A DNA stretch of 64,000 nucleotides from assembly GCF_018131185.1 (NCBI RefSeq), contig NZ_JAFCJE010000003.1, positions 372,001-436,000 on the forward strand, in the 5' to 3' direction. A model generated the notes under the pieces. The model did no database searches and was not told the origin of the DNA. It was given only the letters and a program-made list of their open reading frames with translations. Each line of letters begins with the position of its first letter. Position 1 is the first letter of the stretch. Below, piece by piece: positions 29,518-38,844 of the stretch. The position numbers and the translations under genes were made by a program. The stretch is from Bradyrhizobium diazoefficiens. Lineage in GTDB: Bacteria > Pseudomonadota > Alphaproteobacteria > Rhizobiales > Xanthobacteraceae.

Positions 29518-30965
29518 GATGCCGGCTCCCGGGATTTGTCGCTCACGCTTTTCGCGACATGCGCGACCAGTTCGATGGCGACCTGTTCCTTGGTCATCAC
29601 CGGCCAGGAATCAACAGCAATCTCGCCGTCCTTCTCGTCGCTCTTGCTGCTTATGAGATGTACCGTATTGCGGTCGCCGCCCATCACGCCGGTCGCCGGC
29701 GAGACGTCATTGGCGACGATCCAGTCGCAGCCCTTGCGCGCGAGTTTTGATTTGGCGTTGTCGATGAGGTGCTCGGTCTCGGCGGCAAAACCGATCACCA
29801 GCGGCGGCCGCTTGTCGGTCAGTTTTGAAATCGTGGCGAGAATGTCGGGATTCTCGACAAGCTGAAGCGGGGGCATGCCGGCGGCGGTCTTCTTCAGTTT
29901 CTGCTCGCCCTCGTTGGCGACGCGCCAGTCGGCGACCGCGGCGGCGAAGATCGCGATGTCGGCGGGCAGCGCAGCCTGCACCTGTTCCAGCATCTGCCGC
30001 GCCGATTCCACATGCTTCACCGTCACGCCCGGGGGATCGCCGAGATCGACGGGACCGCTCACCAGAATGACTTCGGCGCCCGCCGCTTGCGCCGCGGCGG
30101 CAATGGCAAAGCCCTGCTTGCCGGAGGAGCGGTTGGCGATGTAGCGCACCGGATCGATCGGCTCGTGCGTCGGACCTGCGGTGATCAGCACGCGCTTGCC
30201 GGCAAGCGGCTTCGGCACCGGCGGCCGCAGCAGTCGCTCGGCGGCGGTGGCGATCTCGATTGCTTCGGACATGCGACCGGTTCCGGCCTCGCCTGCTTCC
30301 GCCATCTCGCCGGAATTGGGCCCGATCAGCACCACGCCGTCACGCTGGAGCAAGCTGACGTTGCGGCGCGTCGCCGAATTGTTCCACATCAGCGGGTTCA
30401 TTGCCGGCGCCAGCAGCACCTTGCGGTTGGTCGCGAGCAGGATGGCACTGGCGAGATCGTCGGCATGGCCGTTCGCCATCTTCGCCATCAGATCGGCAGT
30501 GGCCGGCGCCACCACGATCAGGTCGCAATCGCGCGCGAGCCTGATATGGCCGGCGTCGAACTCGCTCTGGGGGTCGAACAGGTCGGTATAGACGCGCTCA
30601 TGCGACAGCGCGCTCGCCGCCAGCGGCGTCACGAATTGCTGCGCCGCCTTGGTCAGGACGCAGCGCACCTCGATGCGGCGTTCCTTCAGCCGGCGAATCA
30701 GGTCGAGCGATTTGTAGGCGGCGATGCCGCCGCCAATGATCAGGGTGACGCTGGCCTCGGGCGGGGCGCCGGTACGCTGGGGCGTGGGGGTGGTGGATGC
30801 TGCCGGCGGCGCCGAAAACGGCGTCAGCGGCTCCTCGCGGCCCTCGATCAGCTCCCGCAGGATGACCCGGACTTCTTCCTCGACCGACCTGCGGTTCCTG
30901 GCTGAACGCAGCCGCAGATAGGTTTTGACGTGATCGTCCAGCTTGCGGATGGTCAGGCTTGCCAC
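29514..30965 (-). CDS. coaBC: CoaBC (phosphopantothenoylcysteine synthetase/decarboxylase) with an N-terminal FitA-like RHH domain
   Basis: 483 residues from GTG at 30965, four bases after GGAGGG. Residues 1-42 ([20 protein letters not shown]... ending [11 protein letters not shown]) match the ribbon-helix-helix of FitA/VapB antitoxins, including the strand Arg7. A Pro/Thr/Ala linker (43-72) leads to CoaC ([46 protein letters not shown]) and CoaB ([25 protein letters not shown]). CoaBC turns phosphopantothenate into phosphopantetheine for coenzyme A. In the CoaC clamp, [14 protein letters not shown] lacks the Cys that E. coli has there. Normal CoaBC is about 400 residues. Two palindromes sit directly upstream; dut is coupled downstream. 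Confidence 0.93.
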   Translation of the reverse strand: MASLTIRKLDDHVKTYLRLRSARNRRSVEEEVRVILRELIEGREEPLTPFSAPPAASTTPTPQRTGAPPEASVTLIIGGGIAAYKSLDLIRRLKERRIEVRCVLTKAAQQFVTPLAASALSHERVYTDLFDPQSEFDAGHIRLARDCDLIVVAPATADLMAKMANGHADDLASAILLATNRKVLLAPAMNPLMWNNSATRRNVSLLQRDGVVLIGPNSGEMAEAGEAGTGRMSEAIEIATAAERLLRPPVPKPLAGKRVLITAGPTHEPIDPVRYIANRSSGKQGFAIAAAAQAAGAEVILVSGPVDLGDPPGVTVKHVESARQMLEQVQAALPADIAIFAAAVADWRVANEGEQKLKKTAAGMPPLQLVENPDILATISKLTDKRPPLVIGFAAETEHLIDNAKSKLARKGCDWIVANDVSPATGVMGGDRNTVHLISSKSDEKDGEIAVDSWPVMTKEQVAIELVAHVAKSVSDKSREPAS

Positions 30966-30983
30966 GAGGCCCTCCAGCACAGA

Positions 30984-31025
30984 ATGATAGCGATGCTATC
31001 ATCTGTATGATTGCAGTGCAATCAT
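30984..31025 (-). promoter_or_regulatory. Tandem 19-bp palindromes (putative RHH operator) over the coaBC promoter
   Basis: Two perfect palindromes, ATGATAGC-GAT-GCTATCAT (30984-31002) and ATGATTGCA-G-TGCAATCAT (31007-31025), lie four bases apart, centres 23 bp apart, between ubiB and coaBC; the second overlaps the ubiB stop. A minus-strand promoter TTGCAC-N17-TAGCAT (31021 to 30993) lies inside them. Half-sites TGATAGC/GCTATCA resemble, from memory, the gonococcal FitA operator half-site. Binding by the CoaBC RHH domain is inferred. Confidence 0.65.
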
Positions 31026-32596
31026 AGATTCCGGACGGCGATCAGGATGCCGATGAAAGTCGCGGCGATGATCCAGAGCGCGACGGTGCGCCAGCGGGTC
31101 TTGCGGCCCTCGCTGCGTCCCATCGCGGCGATGCTCTCCGGGGACAGCCTTATCCCCTCCCGCGTCATGGTTTCCAGCTGCTCCAGCACCTTCACCGACC
31201 GCTCGGCGATCTCCGGCAGGCGCATCAGCACGCGCGCGATGTCCCCGGTGCCCGCAAGGGCCCCCTGCACCCGGCCGATCGGACCGAGATTGCGCTCGAT
31301 CCATTCGCGCACCACGGGGTCGGCGATCTTCCAGATGTCGAGCTTGGGATCGAAGCCGCGCGCCACGCCTTCGACCACCACCATGGTCTTCTGCAGCAGG
31401 ATCAGCTCGGGCCGCGTCGTCATGTCGAACAGGCCGGTGACTTCGAGCAGTAGCGTCAGCAGCCGCGCCATCGAGATCTCTTCGGCCGTGCGGTTGTGAA
31501 TCGGCTCGCCGATGGCGCGGATGGCTTGCGCGAAATTCTCGACCGAGTGATGCGCGGGCACGTAGCCCGCCTCAAAATGCACCTCGGCGACGCGGCGATA
31601 ATCGCGGGTAATGAAGCCGAGCAGGATTTCAGCGAGGAAGCGCCGCTCCTTCATGCCGAGCCGGCCCATGATGCCGAAATCGACCGCGACGAGACGGCCG
31701 GCATCGTCCAGGAACAGATTGCCCGGATGCATGTCGGCATGGAAGAAGCCGTCGCGCAGCGCGTGGCGCAGGAAGCTCTGGATCACCTTGCGACCGAGAT
31801 CGGGCAAATCGACCTGCGCCTCTTCCAGGCGCTTGTGGTCGTTCAGCGCGATGCCGTCGATCCACTCCATCGTCAACACGTTGTGCGTGGTGCGATCCCA
31901 GTCGACGGTCGGCACGCGGAAGTCAGGGTCGTCGCGCGTGTTCTCCGCCATCTCCGACAGCGCAGCCGCCTCCAGCCGCAGGTCCATCTCCATGGCGACC
32001 GAGCGCGACATGGTGTTGATGACCTCGATGAGGCGCAGCCGCCGCGCTTCCGCCGAGTAGGCCTCGGCCTTGTGTGCGACGAAGAAGAAGTCGGAGAGAT
32101 CGCGGCGGAAGCGCGCGGCCACGTTCGGCCTGAGCACCTTGACCGCCATCGCCGTACGGATCCCGTCGTGCAAGACCTCGCCGCGATGCACCTGCGCGAT
32201 CGAGGCAGCCGCGACGGGTGGCCCGAAGCTCACGAACACGTCCTTCAGCGGCCGCTCCAGCGACGTCGCGATGGCGGCCTCGGCCTCGTCCTGCGGAAAC
32301 GGCGGCAGGCGGTCCTGGAGGCTTTCGAGGTCGCGCGCCATGATGACGCCGACCACGTCGGGGCGCGTCGCAAGGAACTGTCCGAGCTTGAGATAGGCGG
32401 GGCCCATTCGGGTAAGAGCCCGCGAGATCCGCGGGCCGTGCTTGGTGCCGCGGCGTTCGACGAGGCGCGCCAGCTTCAGCGCGAGCTGCCCCGGCGGCGG
32501 CACCAGGCTCGGATCGACCGAGCCGAACACGCCCTCGCGGGCAAACACGAACGCGGCGCGGATCAGGCGCGCAATGTGGGTAAAGGCAGAGATCAC
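31022..32596 (-). CDS. ubiB: Ubiquinone biosynthesis kinase-like protein UbiB
   Basis: 524-residue ABC1/ADCK atypical kinase needed for ubiquinone synthesis, acting on or with lipid intermediates at the inner membrane. Present are the family KxGQ motif ([14 protein letters not shown]), the Ala-rich [13 protein letters not shown] loop, the [17 protein letters not shown] hinge, the catalytic [17 protein letters not shown] and VDFGIMGRL, and a C-terminal membrane segment ([20 protein letters not shown]). Full length. It begins inside the ubiE stop (four-base overlap), so ubiE-ubiB are coupled. Its last codons overlap the palindrome in front of coaBC. Confidence 0.95.
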   Translation of the reverse strand: MISAFTHIARLIRAAFVFAREGVFGSVDPSLVPPPGQLALKLARLVERRGTKHGPRISRALTRMGPAYLKLGQFLATRPDVVGVIMARDLESLQDRLPPFPQDEAEAAIATSLERPLKDVFVSFGPPVAAASIAQVHRGEVLHDGIRTAMAVKVLRPNVAARFRRDLSDFFFVAHKAEAYSAEARRLRLIEVINTMSRSVAMEMDLRLEAAALSEMAENTRDDPDFRVPTVDWDRTTHNVLTMEWIDGIALNDHKRLEEAQVDLPDLGRKVIQSFLRHALRDGFFHADMHPGNLFLDDAGRLVAVDFGIMGRLGMKERRFLAEILLGFITRDYRRVAEVHFEAGYVPAHHSVENFAQAIRAIGEPIHNRTAEEISMARLLTLLLEVTGLFDMTTRPELILLQKTMVVVEGVARGFDPKLDIWKIADPVVREWIERNLGPIGRVQGALAGTGDIARVLMRLPEIAERSVKVLEQLETMTREGIRLSPESIAAMGRSEGRKTRWRTVALWIIAATFIGILIAVRNL

Positions 32597-33354
32597 AAAC
32601 GCCAGCCCGAATGCAGAGCGACGATGCCGCCGGACAATGTCTGCCAGCTGACGCGGGCGAAGCCGGCGTCGCGGATCATGTCGGCGAACGCGTTGGGTTT
32701 TGGAAACTTGCGGATCGATTCGACGAGATACTGATAGGACTCGGCGTCGCCCGTGATCATGCGGCCGAGCGGCGGGATCACCTTGAACGAGAACAGGTCA
32801 TAAAGGCGATCGAGCCCCGGCATCTCGACGCTGGAGAATTCCAGGCAGAGGAAGCGGCTGCCGGGCTTCAGCACGCGATAGGCTTCCTTCAGCGCAAGGT
32901 CGATCCGCGGCACGTTGCGAATGCCGAAAGCAATCGTATATGCGTCGAAGCTGCGGTCGGCGAAGCCAAGCGATTCGGCATTGCCTTCGACGAAATCGAC
33001 CCGGGTTTCGAGATGGCGCTTCGCGGCGCGCTCGCGGCCGACCGCGAGCATGTCGGTGTTGATGTCGCAGACGGTGGCATGGAAACCTGCACCTGCGGCC
33101 TTGGCGGCGCGGAACGAGATGTCCCCGGTGCCGCCGGCCACGTCGAGCAACGCGAACGGCCGGTCGCCCCTCGGCGGGTCGAGCGCCGTGATCATGATGT
33201 CCTTCCAGACCCGGTGCAGGCCACCGGACATCAGATCGTTCATCAGGTCATAGCGCGACGCCACGCTGTGAAACACGTCGTTCACCAGCGTCTGCTTGTC
33301 CCCGAGGGGGACGTCCCTGAAGCCAAAATGCGTGGTTTCGCCCGGCCGATCCAT
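32593..33354 (-). CDS. ubiE: Ubiquinone/menaquinone C-methyltransferase UbiE
   Basis: 253-residue SAM-dependent methyltransferase that C-methylates 2-polyprenyl-6-methoxy-benzoquinol. The family signatures are [20 protein letters not shown] at the N-terminus and the late [20 protein letters not shown] and [12 protein letters not shown]; the SAM site is [18 protein letters not shown]. As the first gene of ubiE-ubiB it is divergent from mutM across 81 bases. The mutM-ubiE-ubiB-coaBC-dut arrangement is conserved in rhizobia. Confidence 0.96.
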   Translation of the reverse strand: MDRPGETTHFGFRDVPLGDKQTLVNDVFHSVASRYDLMNDLMSGGLHRVWKDIMITALDPPRGDRPFALLDVAGGTGDISFRAAKAAGAGFHATVCDINTDMLAVGRERAAKRHLETRVDFVEGNAESLGFADRSFDAYTIAFGIRNVPRIDLALKEAYRVLKPGSRFLCLEFSSVEMPGLDRLYDLFSFKVIPPLGRMITGDAESYQYLVESIRKFPKPNAFADMIRDAGFARVSWQTLSGGIVALHSGWRL

Positions 33355-33435
33355 TACTCTACTCCACTGGGCGGACCATAGCGCGCCCGCCGCAATGGCG
33401 CTATCACACCGCCCTCATAAGGTGAATGCCTGACC

Positions 33436-34317
33436 ATGCCTGAATTGCCCGAAGTCGAGACCGTCCGCCGTGGCCTTCAGCCCGTCATGGAGGGTGCGAA
33501 AATCCTGGTCGCGGAGGCCCGCCGGCCGGACCTGCGCTTTCCGTTCCAGCCGGACTTCGTGGCCAGGCTCAAGGGGCAGCTCGTCACCGGCCTCGGCCGC
33601 CGTGCAAAATATCTCATGGCGGACCTCGCCTCCGGCGATGTGCTCTTGATGCATCTGGGCATGTCGGGCTCGTTCCGTGTCATCAAGCCTGACAACGACG
33701 CCGTGCCTGGCGAGTTTCACTATCCGAAGGCCAAGGATTCCGCGCACGACCACGTGCTGTTTCGCATGTCCTCCGGCGCCGACATCGTCTTCAACGATCC
33801 GCGCCGTTTCGGTTACATGAAAGTGATTGCGCGCAATGCGCTTGATGAAGAGCCGCTGCTCCGCGGGCTCGGCCCCGAGCCGCTCGGCAACGAGTTCGAT
33901 GCCGCGATGCTGGCGCGGTCCTGCGCAGGCAAGCTCACGAGCCTGAAGGCGGCGCTGCTCGACCAGCGCGTGGTCGCCGGGCTCGGCAACATCTATGTCT
34001 GCGAAGCCCTGCATCGCTCGCATCTGTCGCCGCGGCGCATTGCTGCGACACTATCGACCAAAAAGGGTGAGCCGACCGATCACGCGAAGCGGTTGGTCGG
34101 CGCGATCCACACCGTGCTCAATGATGCCATCAAGGCCGGCGGCTCGTCATTGCGCGATCATCGACAGACCACGGGCGAGCTCGGTTATTTCCAGCACTCC
34201 TTCAAGGTCTATGACCGCGAAGGCGAGAAGTGCACGACGCCGCGCTGCGGCGGCACGATCAAGCGCTTCACGCAGAATGGTCGCTCGACCTTCTGGTGCT
34301 CGAAGTGTCAGAAGTGA
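33436..34317 (+). CDS. mutM: Formamidopyrimidine-DNA glycosylase (Fpg/MutM)
   Basis: 293-residue base-excision repair glycosylase/AP lyase for 8-oxoguanine. The N-terminus [13 protein letters not shown] has the catalytic Pro2 and Glu3; [13 protein letters not shown] holds the conserved Lys; [20 protein letters not shown] is the helix-two-turn-helix; and the C-terminal zinc finger is [13 protein letters not shown]...FWCSKCQK with all four cysteines. Start at 33436; divergent from ubiE. Confidence 0.96.
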   Translation: MPELPEVETVRRGLQPVMEGAKILVAEARRPDLRFPFQPDFVARLKGQLVTGLGRRAKYLMADLASGDVLLMHLGMSGSFRVIKPDNDAVPGEFHYPKAKDSAHDHVLFRMSSGADIVFNDPRRFGYMKVIARNALDEEPLLRGLGPEPLGNEFDAAMLARSCAGKLTSLKAALLDQRVVAGLGNIYVCEALHRSHLSPRRIAATLSTKKGEPTDHAKRLVGAIHTVLNDAIKAGGSSLRDHRQTTGELGYFQHSFKVYDREGEKCTTPRCGGTIKRFTQNGRSTFWCSKCQK

Positions 34318-34415
34318 GGATCAGGCGAGCACTTCGAAGGTCGTGAGGTTCGTCGAAACGAGCCACGGGTCGTTGCGAGCGCAGCGACGTTAGATAGATC
34401 TTCCCAAACGCGAAG

Positions 34416-34453
34416 CGAAGCAATCCGGCCGGGCTGGTGACCGGATTGCTTCG
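34416..34453. repeat. Dispersed palindrome (CGAAGCAATCCGG arms)
   Basis: Perfect 13-bp inverted arms CGAAGCAATCCGG (34416-34428) and CCGGATTGCTTCG (34441-34453) with a 12-base loop, between convergent mutM and the ParA-like gene. The GAAGCAATCC core is one I remember as a frequent Bradyrhizobium intergenic repeat. It could end transcription from either side but has no T-run. Confidence 0.6.
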
Positions 34454-34507
34454 TCGCCGGGTCCTTCCGGATGGTGAAGGCCAACTGCCGTCTGAGCGAT
34501 GCCCCGC

Positions 34508-35251
34508 TCAGGACGCCAGAGTCGGGGTCTCGTCCACCGAAAGCTCGGCGGCGGCATGCAGCATGCCGTCCGTGGCCGACATCACCTGCTCGATCAGGAC
34601 GCCGGTTGTCGCAGTGAGCTCGAGCCGGGTCTCCACCCAACGCCAGAGGCCACGGATCTCGTCTGCCGACTTGCCGTTGGGAGCGAATTCGCTGACGGCA
34701 AGGCCGCTCGCGAGCGAGTCCTGGTGATCGTTGCGCATCGCGATCAGCGGGCGCGCGAGCACCTCGGCGAGATCGAGCGAAGCTTCCTCTCCGAGCGCGC
34801 CCGCGGCATTGTCGATGCGCTGGCCGCGGATCGGCGTCTGGTTCAGCACGAAGCCAAAGGGCCGCTTCCAGGCGCGCGCGACGCTGAGCGTCGAGACGGT
34901 CGCCTCGATGTCGGCGACGCTCGGGCGGGACGGGATCAGGCAGAGATCGGAATGGCGGATCGCTGCGGTGGTCGCGGCGCTGAGGCCGGCGGCAGTGTCG
35001 ATGATCGCGAGCTGGAGGCCGCTGTCGGCCAGCATCTTCAGGCGCGGCGCGATGTCGGCAGCATGGTAGATCGGCTCGACGACGAGATCATCCTTGGTGC
35101 GGCGGCGCTGCCAGTTGGACAGGGTGCCCTGCGGGTCGGTCTCGATCAGGCGGACGGTGAAGCCGGCCTGCTTGGCCGCGAGCGCGAGGCCGATGGCGAG
35201 CGTGCTCTTCCCGCTGCCACCCTTTTGGGTGGCCAGTACGATCGTGTGCAT
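34508..35251 (-). CDS. ParA/MinD-family ATPase (orphan)
   Basis: 247 residues. It starts with the deviant Walker A ATQKGGSGKSTLAIGLALAA, has ETDPQGTLSNWQRRR (switch I), LAIIDTAAGLSAATTAAI (Walker B-like) and a later LNQTPIRGQRI. Such ATPases position plasmids, chromosomes or protein complexes on the nucleoid. No ParB-like gene and no obvious parS-like repeats flank it, so its cargo is unknown. It stands alone, convergent with mutM, with a 230-base gap upstream. Confidence 0.85.
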   Translation of the reverse strand: MHTIVLATQKGGSGKSTLAIGLALAAKQAGFTVRLIETDPQGTLSNWQRRRTKDDLVVEPIYHAADIAPRLKMLADSGLQLAIIDTAAGLSAATTAAIRHSDLCLIPSRPSVADIEATVSTLSVARAWKRPFGFVLNQTPIRGQRIDNAAGALGEEASLDLAEVLARPLIAMRNDHQDSLASGLAVSEFAPNGKSADEIRGLWRWVETRLELTATTGVLIEQVMSATDGMLHAAAELSVDETPTLAS

Positions 35252-35481
35252 TTGAAGATCAATCCTTTGGAGTGCCTGGGTCAGGAATACGCCACGCGAA
35301 CGTGCATCGCTCTCGATGCTGAGCTCTTCTCGCTCAGGACGTGCCGGCCCGATCCAAAGGGGATCGCGGAGTCCGAATCAGCAGTAGCAATGATGGCGGA
35401 ATAGCGAATGCCAGCGAATCCGTACCATTACCGGACCCGTAATCGTACGTGTGATGGTCCTCACGGCCGTGCTCGGCGATC

Positions 35482-36840
35482 CTATTTCCGCACGCAGATC
35501 ACGCGCACGACGGACGCTGTCGCATCGGTCGACGTGCCGTTTGCATCGACGGCTTTCGCCTTGAGGAAATCGCGCACGGACTCACCCGAAACCATCAGGG
35601 CCTGTGTTGCCGGCCCTGACGTCGCGGGTCCCGCGAGCATCGCCGGCTTCAGCAGCGCGATGCCGGCGAACTTGCCGTCGGCGTCCATGGCCGGGCTGCC
35701 GGAGAATCCGACTGCGGGCGGCGGTGACAGTGCGGAAGTGCTGCTTGTCAGCGGCGCCAGAGCCGCCTTGAGGCGCGACGCGCCGGACGCGCCGCCCTGG
35801 CTCTGCGGATCGGCGATGCCGACGACGTCGACATTCGACTTCGCCGCGCCGCCGGCGAGGCTGAGCGGCTTCAGGCCGCGCGCGCCGTAGATGCGCAGGA
35901 GCGCGAGATCGTGCTCCTTGGTCTCGGCGACACGATCGGCATTGCCGTAGCCGCCGATCGTGATTGCCAGGCAGCCGTCGGTGAGGAGACGGTCGGTGAC
36001 GATCGCGCCCTCGTCGCTGACGACAAGTCCAGTGCCGTATTCGACGGTCTTGCGCGGCGGCGGCCCGGCCTGCGGTCCCAGCGGGAAGGGATTGAACGCG
36101 CTCGACATCGCGATCACGACCGGCTCGACCGTGTTTTCAGTCGCCTGGTCGTACAGAATCGTCATGGTGCGGACTTCATCGCCCTTGAAGGAGCCGCGCA
36201 CGTAGAATTTCTTCTGGCCCTGCAATCCCGACAGCACGAAGAAGTCGGGCTTCACCACGGTGTAGTCGACCTTGCGTCCGGACGGCTCCTTCTCGAGATC
36301 GGCCAGCTTTGCCGAGGTCGGGTTCACCTCCTTGCGGCGGCTGAGAACCACTTGCACCGTGCCGTTCGGCGATGTCCATTTTGATCCGTTGGCGTCGCTC
36401 GCCTGCTGCGGCACCAGCTTGACGGGAATGCCGAGCCGCGCGCCGCTGGTCGGTTCTGTCACGATCTTCCAGCCGACACTGTCCTGCTTCTTGCGTGCCG
36501 CATCGGCGAGCGCAGCCCGCTCCTGCGGGTTGAGCGCGCCGGTCGGCTTGCCGCCCTTGGCCTTCTGGTACTCCTTGATGGCGTTGACCATGCGGTCGCT
36601 GACGTCGCCGGTGATGGCGCCGTTATACTGGCCGACCCAGGCGAGATCGGACTGGAGCGACAGCCGCTCTGCTCGTGCCATGGCGTCGGCCGTCGCCGCC
36701 GGGGTCTGCATTGCCGGAGGCTTGACCGGAACCGTCTGAACTGCTTTCGGAGTGGAGCCGGGGATTTGTGGCGCCGTCATCTGGGCGTGCGCGCCCGTGG
36801 CGGCCGCAAACATCAGTGTTGCCGCAAGCATCGATCTCAT
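35482..36840 (-). CDS. Secreted trypsin-fold protein with degenerate active site (putative pseudoprotease)
   Basis: 452 residues from ATG at 36840. A signal peptide (MLAATLMFAAATGAHAQ) precedes a short helical, peptidoglycan-binding-like region (about 57-112: AWVGQYNGAITGDVSDRMVN) and a C-terminal trypsin-like fold (265-452). Matching DegP-type proteases, VVSDEGAIVTDRLLTDG stands where VVTNNHVV would be, so the catalytic His is missing. Asp311 (EHDLALLRI) and Ser380 (VGFSGSPAMD) are present. It may bind rather than cut, or use another base. Divergent from the MoeB-like gene; the frame is open further upstream, but only this start gives a signal peptide. Confidence 0.75.
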   Translation of the reverse strand: MRSMLAATLMFAAATGAHAQMTAPQIPGSTPKAVQTVPVKPPAMQTPAATADAMARAERLSLQSDLAWVGQYNGAITGDVSDRMVNAIKEYQKAKGGKPTGALNPQERAALADAARKKQDSVGWKIVTEPTSGARLGIPVKLVPQQASDANGSKWTSPNGTVQVVLSRRKEVNPTSAKLADLEKEPSGRKVDYTVVKPDFFVLSGLQGQKKFYVRGSFKGDEVRTMTILYDQATENTVEPVVIAMSSAFNPFPLGPQAGPPPRKTVEYGTGLVVSDEGAIVTDRLLTDGCLAITIGGYGNADRVAETKEHDLALLRIYGARGLKPLSLAGGAAKSNVDVVGIADPQSQGGASGASRLKAALAPLTSSTSALSPPPAVGFSGSPAMDADGKFAGIALLKPAMLAGPATSGPATQALMVSGESVRDFLKAKAVDANGTSTDATASVVRVICVRK

Positions 36841-36930
36841 GACAAATCCAGCCAGCCCATTGAACGCATGCCATTGAAGCACATCTCGTTGGTCGCGAAC
36901 AATGTTAGGGTGGTTCAGGAGTAAGAGAAC

Positions 36931-37734
36931 GTGCTGAGCCCGGACGAACTCGAACGCTATGCCCGCCATATCGTTCTGCGCGATGTCGGCGGTCCCGGCC
37001 AAGCTGCACTGAAGCGGGCTTCGGTGCTGGTGATCGGCGCCGGCGGGCTCGGCGCGCCCGCTCTCATGTATCTCGCTGCCGCCGGTGTCGGCACGCTCGG
37101 TGTGGTCGACGACGACGTGGTGTCGCTGTCCAACCTGCAGCGCCAGGTGATCCACATGACGCCTGATATCGGCCGGCACAAGGTCGAGAGTGCCGCGGAG
37201 CGGATTGCGGCGCTCAATCCGCATGTCCGCTTCGTCGGTCACGCCACCTGGCTAAACGCCGACAATGCGCTGGGCCTGATCGGCGACTATGATCTCGTGC
37301 TCGACGGCTCCGACAATTTCTCGACGCGCTATCTGGTCTCGGACGCCTGCTTCTTCGCGAAGAAGCCGCTGATTACCGCCGCGCTCGGCACCTTCGACGG
37401 CTCGCTGACCACGATCCGTGCGCACGAGACGAACGCGCAGGGCGAGTTCAACCCGACCTATCGCTGCCTGTTTCCGGAGGCGCCGCCGCCGGGCACCGTG
37501 CCGGCCTGCGCAGAGGCCGGCGTCATGGGTGCGCTCGCCGGCGTGCTGGGCTCGATGATGGCGCTGGAGGCGATCCGCGAGATCGTCGGTTTCGGCGACG
37601 GCCTCATCGGCCGCCTCCTGATGATCGATGCCCGCGCGATGCGCTTCGAGACGTTGCGCTATTCGCGCGATCCGGCCAACCCGCTCAACGGCGACGGGCC
37701 TGTGATCACCGATCTCAGCGCCCATCGCACCTGA
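36931..37734 (+). CDS. moeB: HesA/MoeB/ThiF-family adenylyltransferase
   Basis: 267 residues from GTG, after AGGAGTAAGAGAAC. It adenylates the C-terminus of small sulfur-carrier proteins (MoaD, ThiS). Visible: YARHIVLRDVGGPGQAAL, the ATP loop VLVIGAGGLGAPALMYLA, VDDDVVSLSNLQRQVIH, LVLDGSDNFSTRYLVSD and CAEAGVMGALAGVLGSMMALEA. The E. coli MoeB zinc site needs four cysteines in two pairs; here only the Cys of YRCLF and CAEAG are near, so zinc is doubtful. Whether it serves molybdopterin or thiamine synthesis cannot be decided, as no moaD or thiS is adjacent. Confidence 0.88.
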   Translation: MLSPDELERYARHIVLRDVGGPGQAALKRASVLVIGAGGLGAPALMYLAAAGVGTLGVVDDDVVSLSNLQRQVIHMTPDIGRHKVESAAERIAALNPHVRFVGHATWLNADNALGLIGDYDLVLDGSDNFSTRYLVSDACFFAKKPLITAALGTFDGSLTTIRAHETNAQGEFNPTYRCLFPEAPPPGTVPACAEAGVMGALAGVLGSMMALEAIREIVGFGDGLIGRLLMIDARAMRFETLRYSRDPANPLNGDGPVITDLSAHRT

Positions 37735-37740
37735 GCACCC

Positions 37741-38748
37741 TTATCTGCTCGCCGGTTTCTCGCTGTCGAGATGCGCCATCTGCTCGGCGGCGTAGCGGGT
37801 GCCGGCCGCAACGTTCGGCGGGAAGGCTCTTCCCAGTTCGACAAGATGATCCTCTGTCAGGGCGACCTTGGCCGCGCCGAGCGCCTCGGTGAGGCGGATG
37901 CGGGTTCTCGCGCCGACCAGCGGTACGATCTCCTTGCCCTGGGCCGCGACCCAGGCAATCGCGACCTGTGCCGGTGTTGCGCCGATTTCGGTTGCGATCG
38001 CACGCAGCGAATCCACCAGCGCGAGATTGGCGTCGAGATTTGCGCCCTGGAAACGCGGCGTCATCAGCCGGTAGTCCCTGCCGGCCTTGCCGCTGTCCCT
38101 GGTCCAGTGGCCGCTGATCAGTCCGCGCGCGAGCACGCCGTAAGCCGTGATGCCGATGCCGAGCTCGCGGCAGGTCTTGAGGATGTCGCGTTCGATGCCG
38201 CGCTCGATCAGCGAATATTCGATCTGGAGATCGGCGATCGGATGCACGGCGTGTGCGCGGCGAATGGTGTCGGAGCCGACTTCGGACAGGCCGATATGCC
38301 TGACGTAGCCGGCCTTCACGAGATCGGCGAGGCCGCCGATGGTCTCCTCGATCGGCACGTTGGGATCGAGCCGTGCCGGGCGGTAGATGTCGATATAGTC
38401 AGTGCCGAGCCGTTGCAGCGAATAGGCGAGGAAGTTTTTGGTCGCGGCCGGCCTTGTGTCCATGCCGCCGAATTCGCTGGCGGGGCCGCGCAGCGCACCG
38501 TACTTGACGCTGAGCTGCACCTTGTCCCGCGGCACAACCCTCAACGCGTCGCGGACCAGCATCTCATTATGGCCCATGGCGTAGAAATCGCCGGTATCGA
38601 CGAGCGTGATGCCGGCATCGATTGCCGCCTGCACCGTGGCGATGGCCTCATCGCGATCGGCATGGCCGTAGACCTCGGACATGCCCATGCAGCCGAGCCC
38701 GAGGGCGGAAACGATGGGGCCGGTCGAACCGAGTTTGCGCTGTTCCAT
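37741..38748 (-). CDS. Aldo/keto reductase
   Basis: 335 residues from ATG at 38748 (an upstream start at 38763 adds five). TIM-barrel NADPH-dependent reductase: RKLGSTGPIVSALGLGCMGM at the N-terminus, Asp51 and Tyr56 in VDTGDFYAMG, Lys82 in SVKYGAL, and QIEYSLIERGIE. The fourth tetrad residue, the His normally in a QHR-like motif, is missing (DIYRPARLDP). The substrate is unknown. It is convergent with the MoeB-like gene and divergent from a LysR regulator, which probably controls it. Confidence 0.87.
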   Translation of the reverse strand: MEQRKLGSTGPIVSALGLGCMGMSEVYGHADRDEAIATVQAAIDAGITLVDTGDFYAMGHNEMLVRDALRVVPRDKVQLSVKYGALRGPASEFGGMDTRPAATKNFLAYSLQRLGTDYIDIYRPARLDPNVPIEETIGGLADLVKAGYVRHIGLSEVGSDTIRRAHAVHPIADLQIEYSLIERGIERDILKTCRELGIGITAYGVLARGLISGHWTRDSGKAGRDYRLMTPRFQGANLDANLALVDSLRAIATEIGATPAQVAIAWVAAQGKEIVPLVGARTRIRLTEALGAAKVALTEDHLVELGRAFPPNVAAGTRYAAEQMAHLDSEKPASR

Positions 38749-38844
38749 GTTGGCTCTCCTCATTGAGCGGCTGACGGCGCCGCGTGACGAGGCCAGATAT
38801 GCGCCTGCTTCATTGTGCCGATAAGCTGGACAATTCGGAATGCC

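Noticed and set aside
30965..31025. A separate antitoxin gene before coaBC
   Set aside because: The RHH residues are in frame with CoaBC without any stop, the start codon with the good ribosome binding site precedes the RHH part, and no toxin gene is nearby. A sequencing frameshift joining two genes is not suggested, since the linker has normal codon use.
34416..34453. A parS-type centromere for the nearby ParA
   Set aside because: A single dyad that looks like a dispersed rhizobial repeat, located downstream of the ParA gene and without a ParB.
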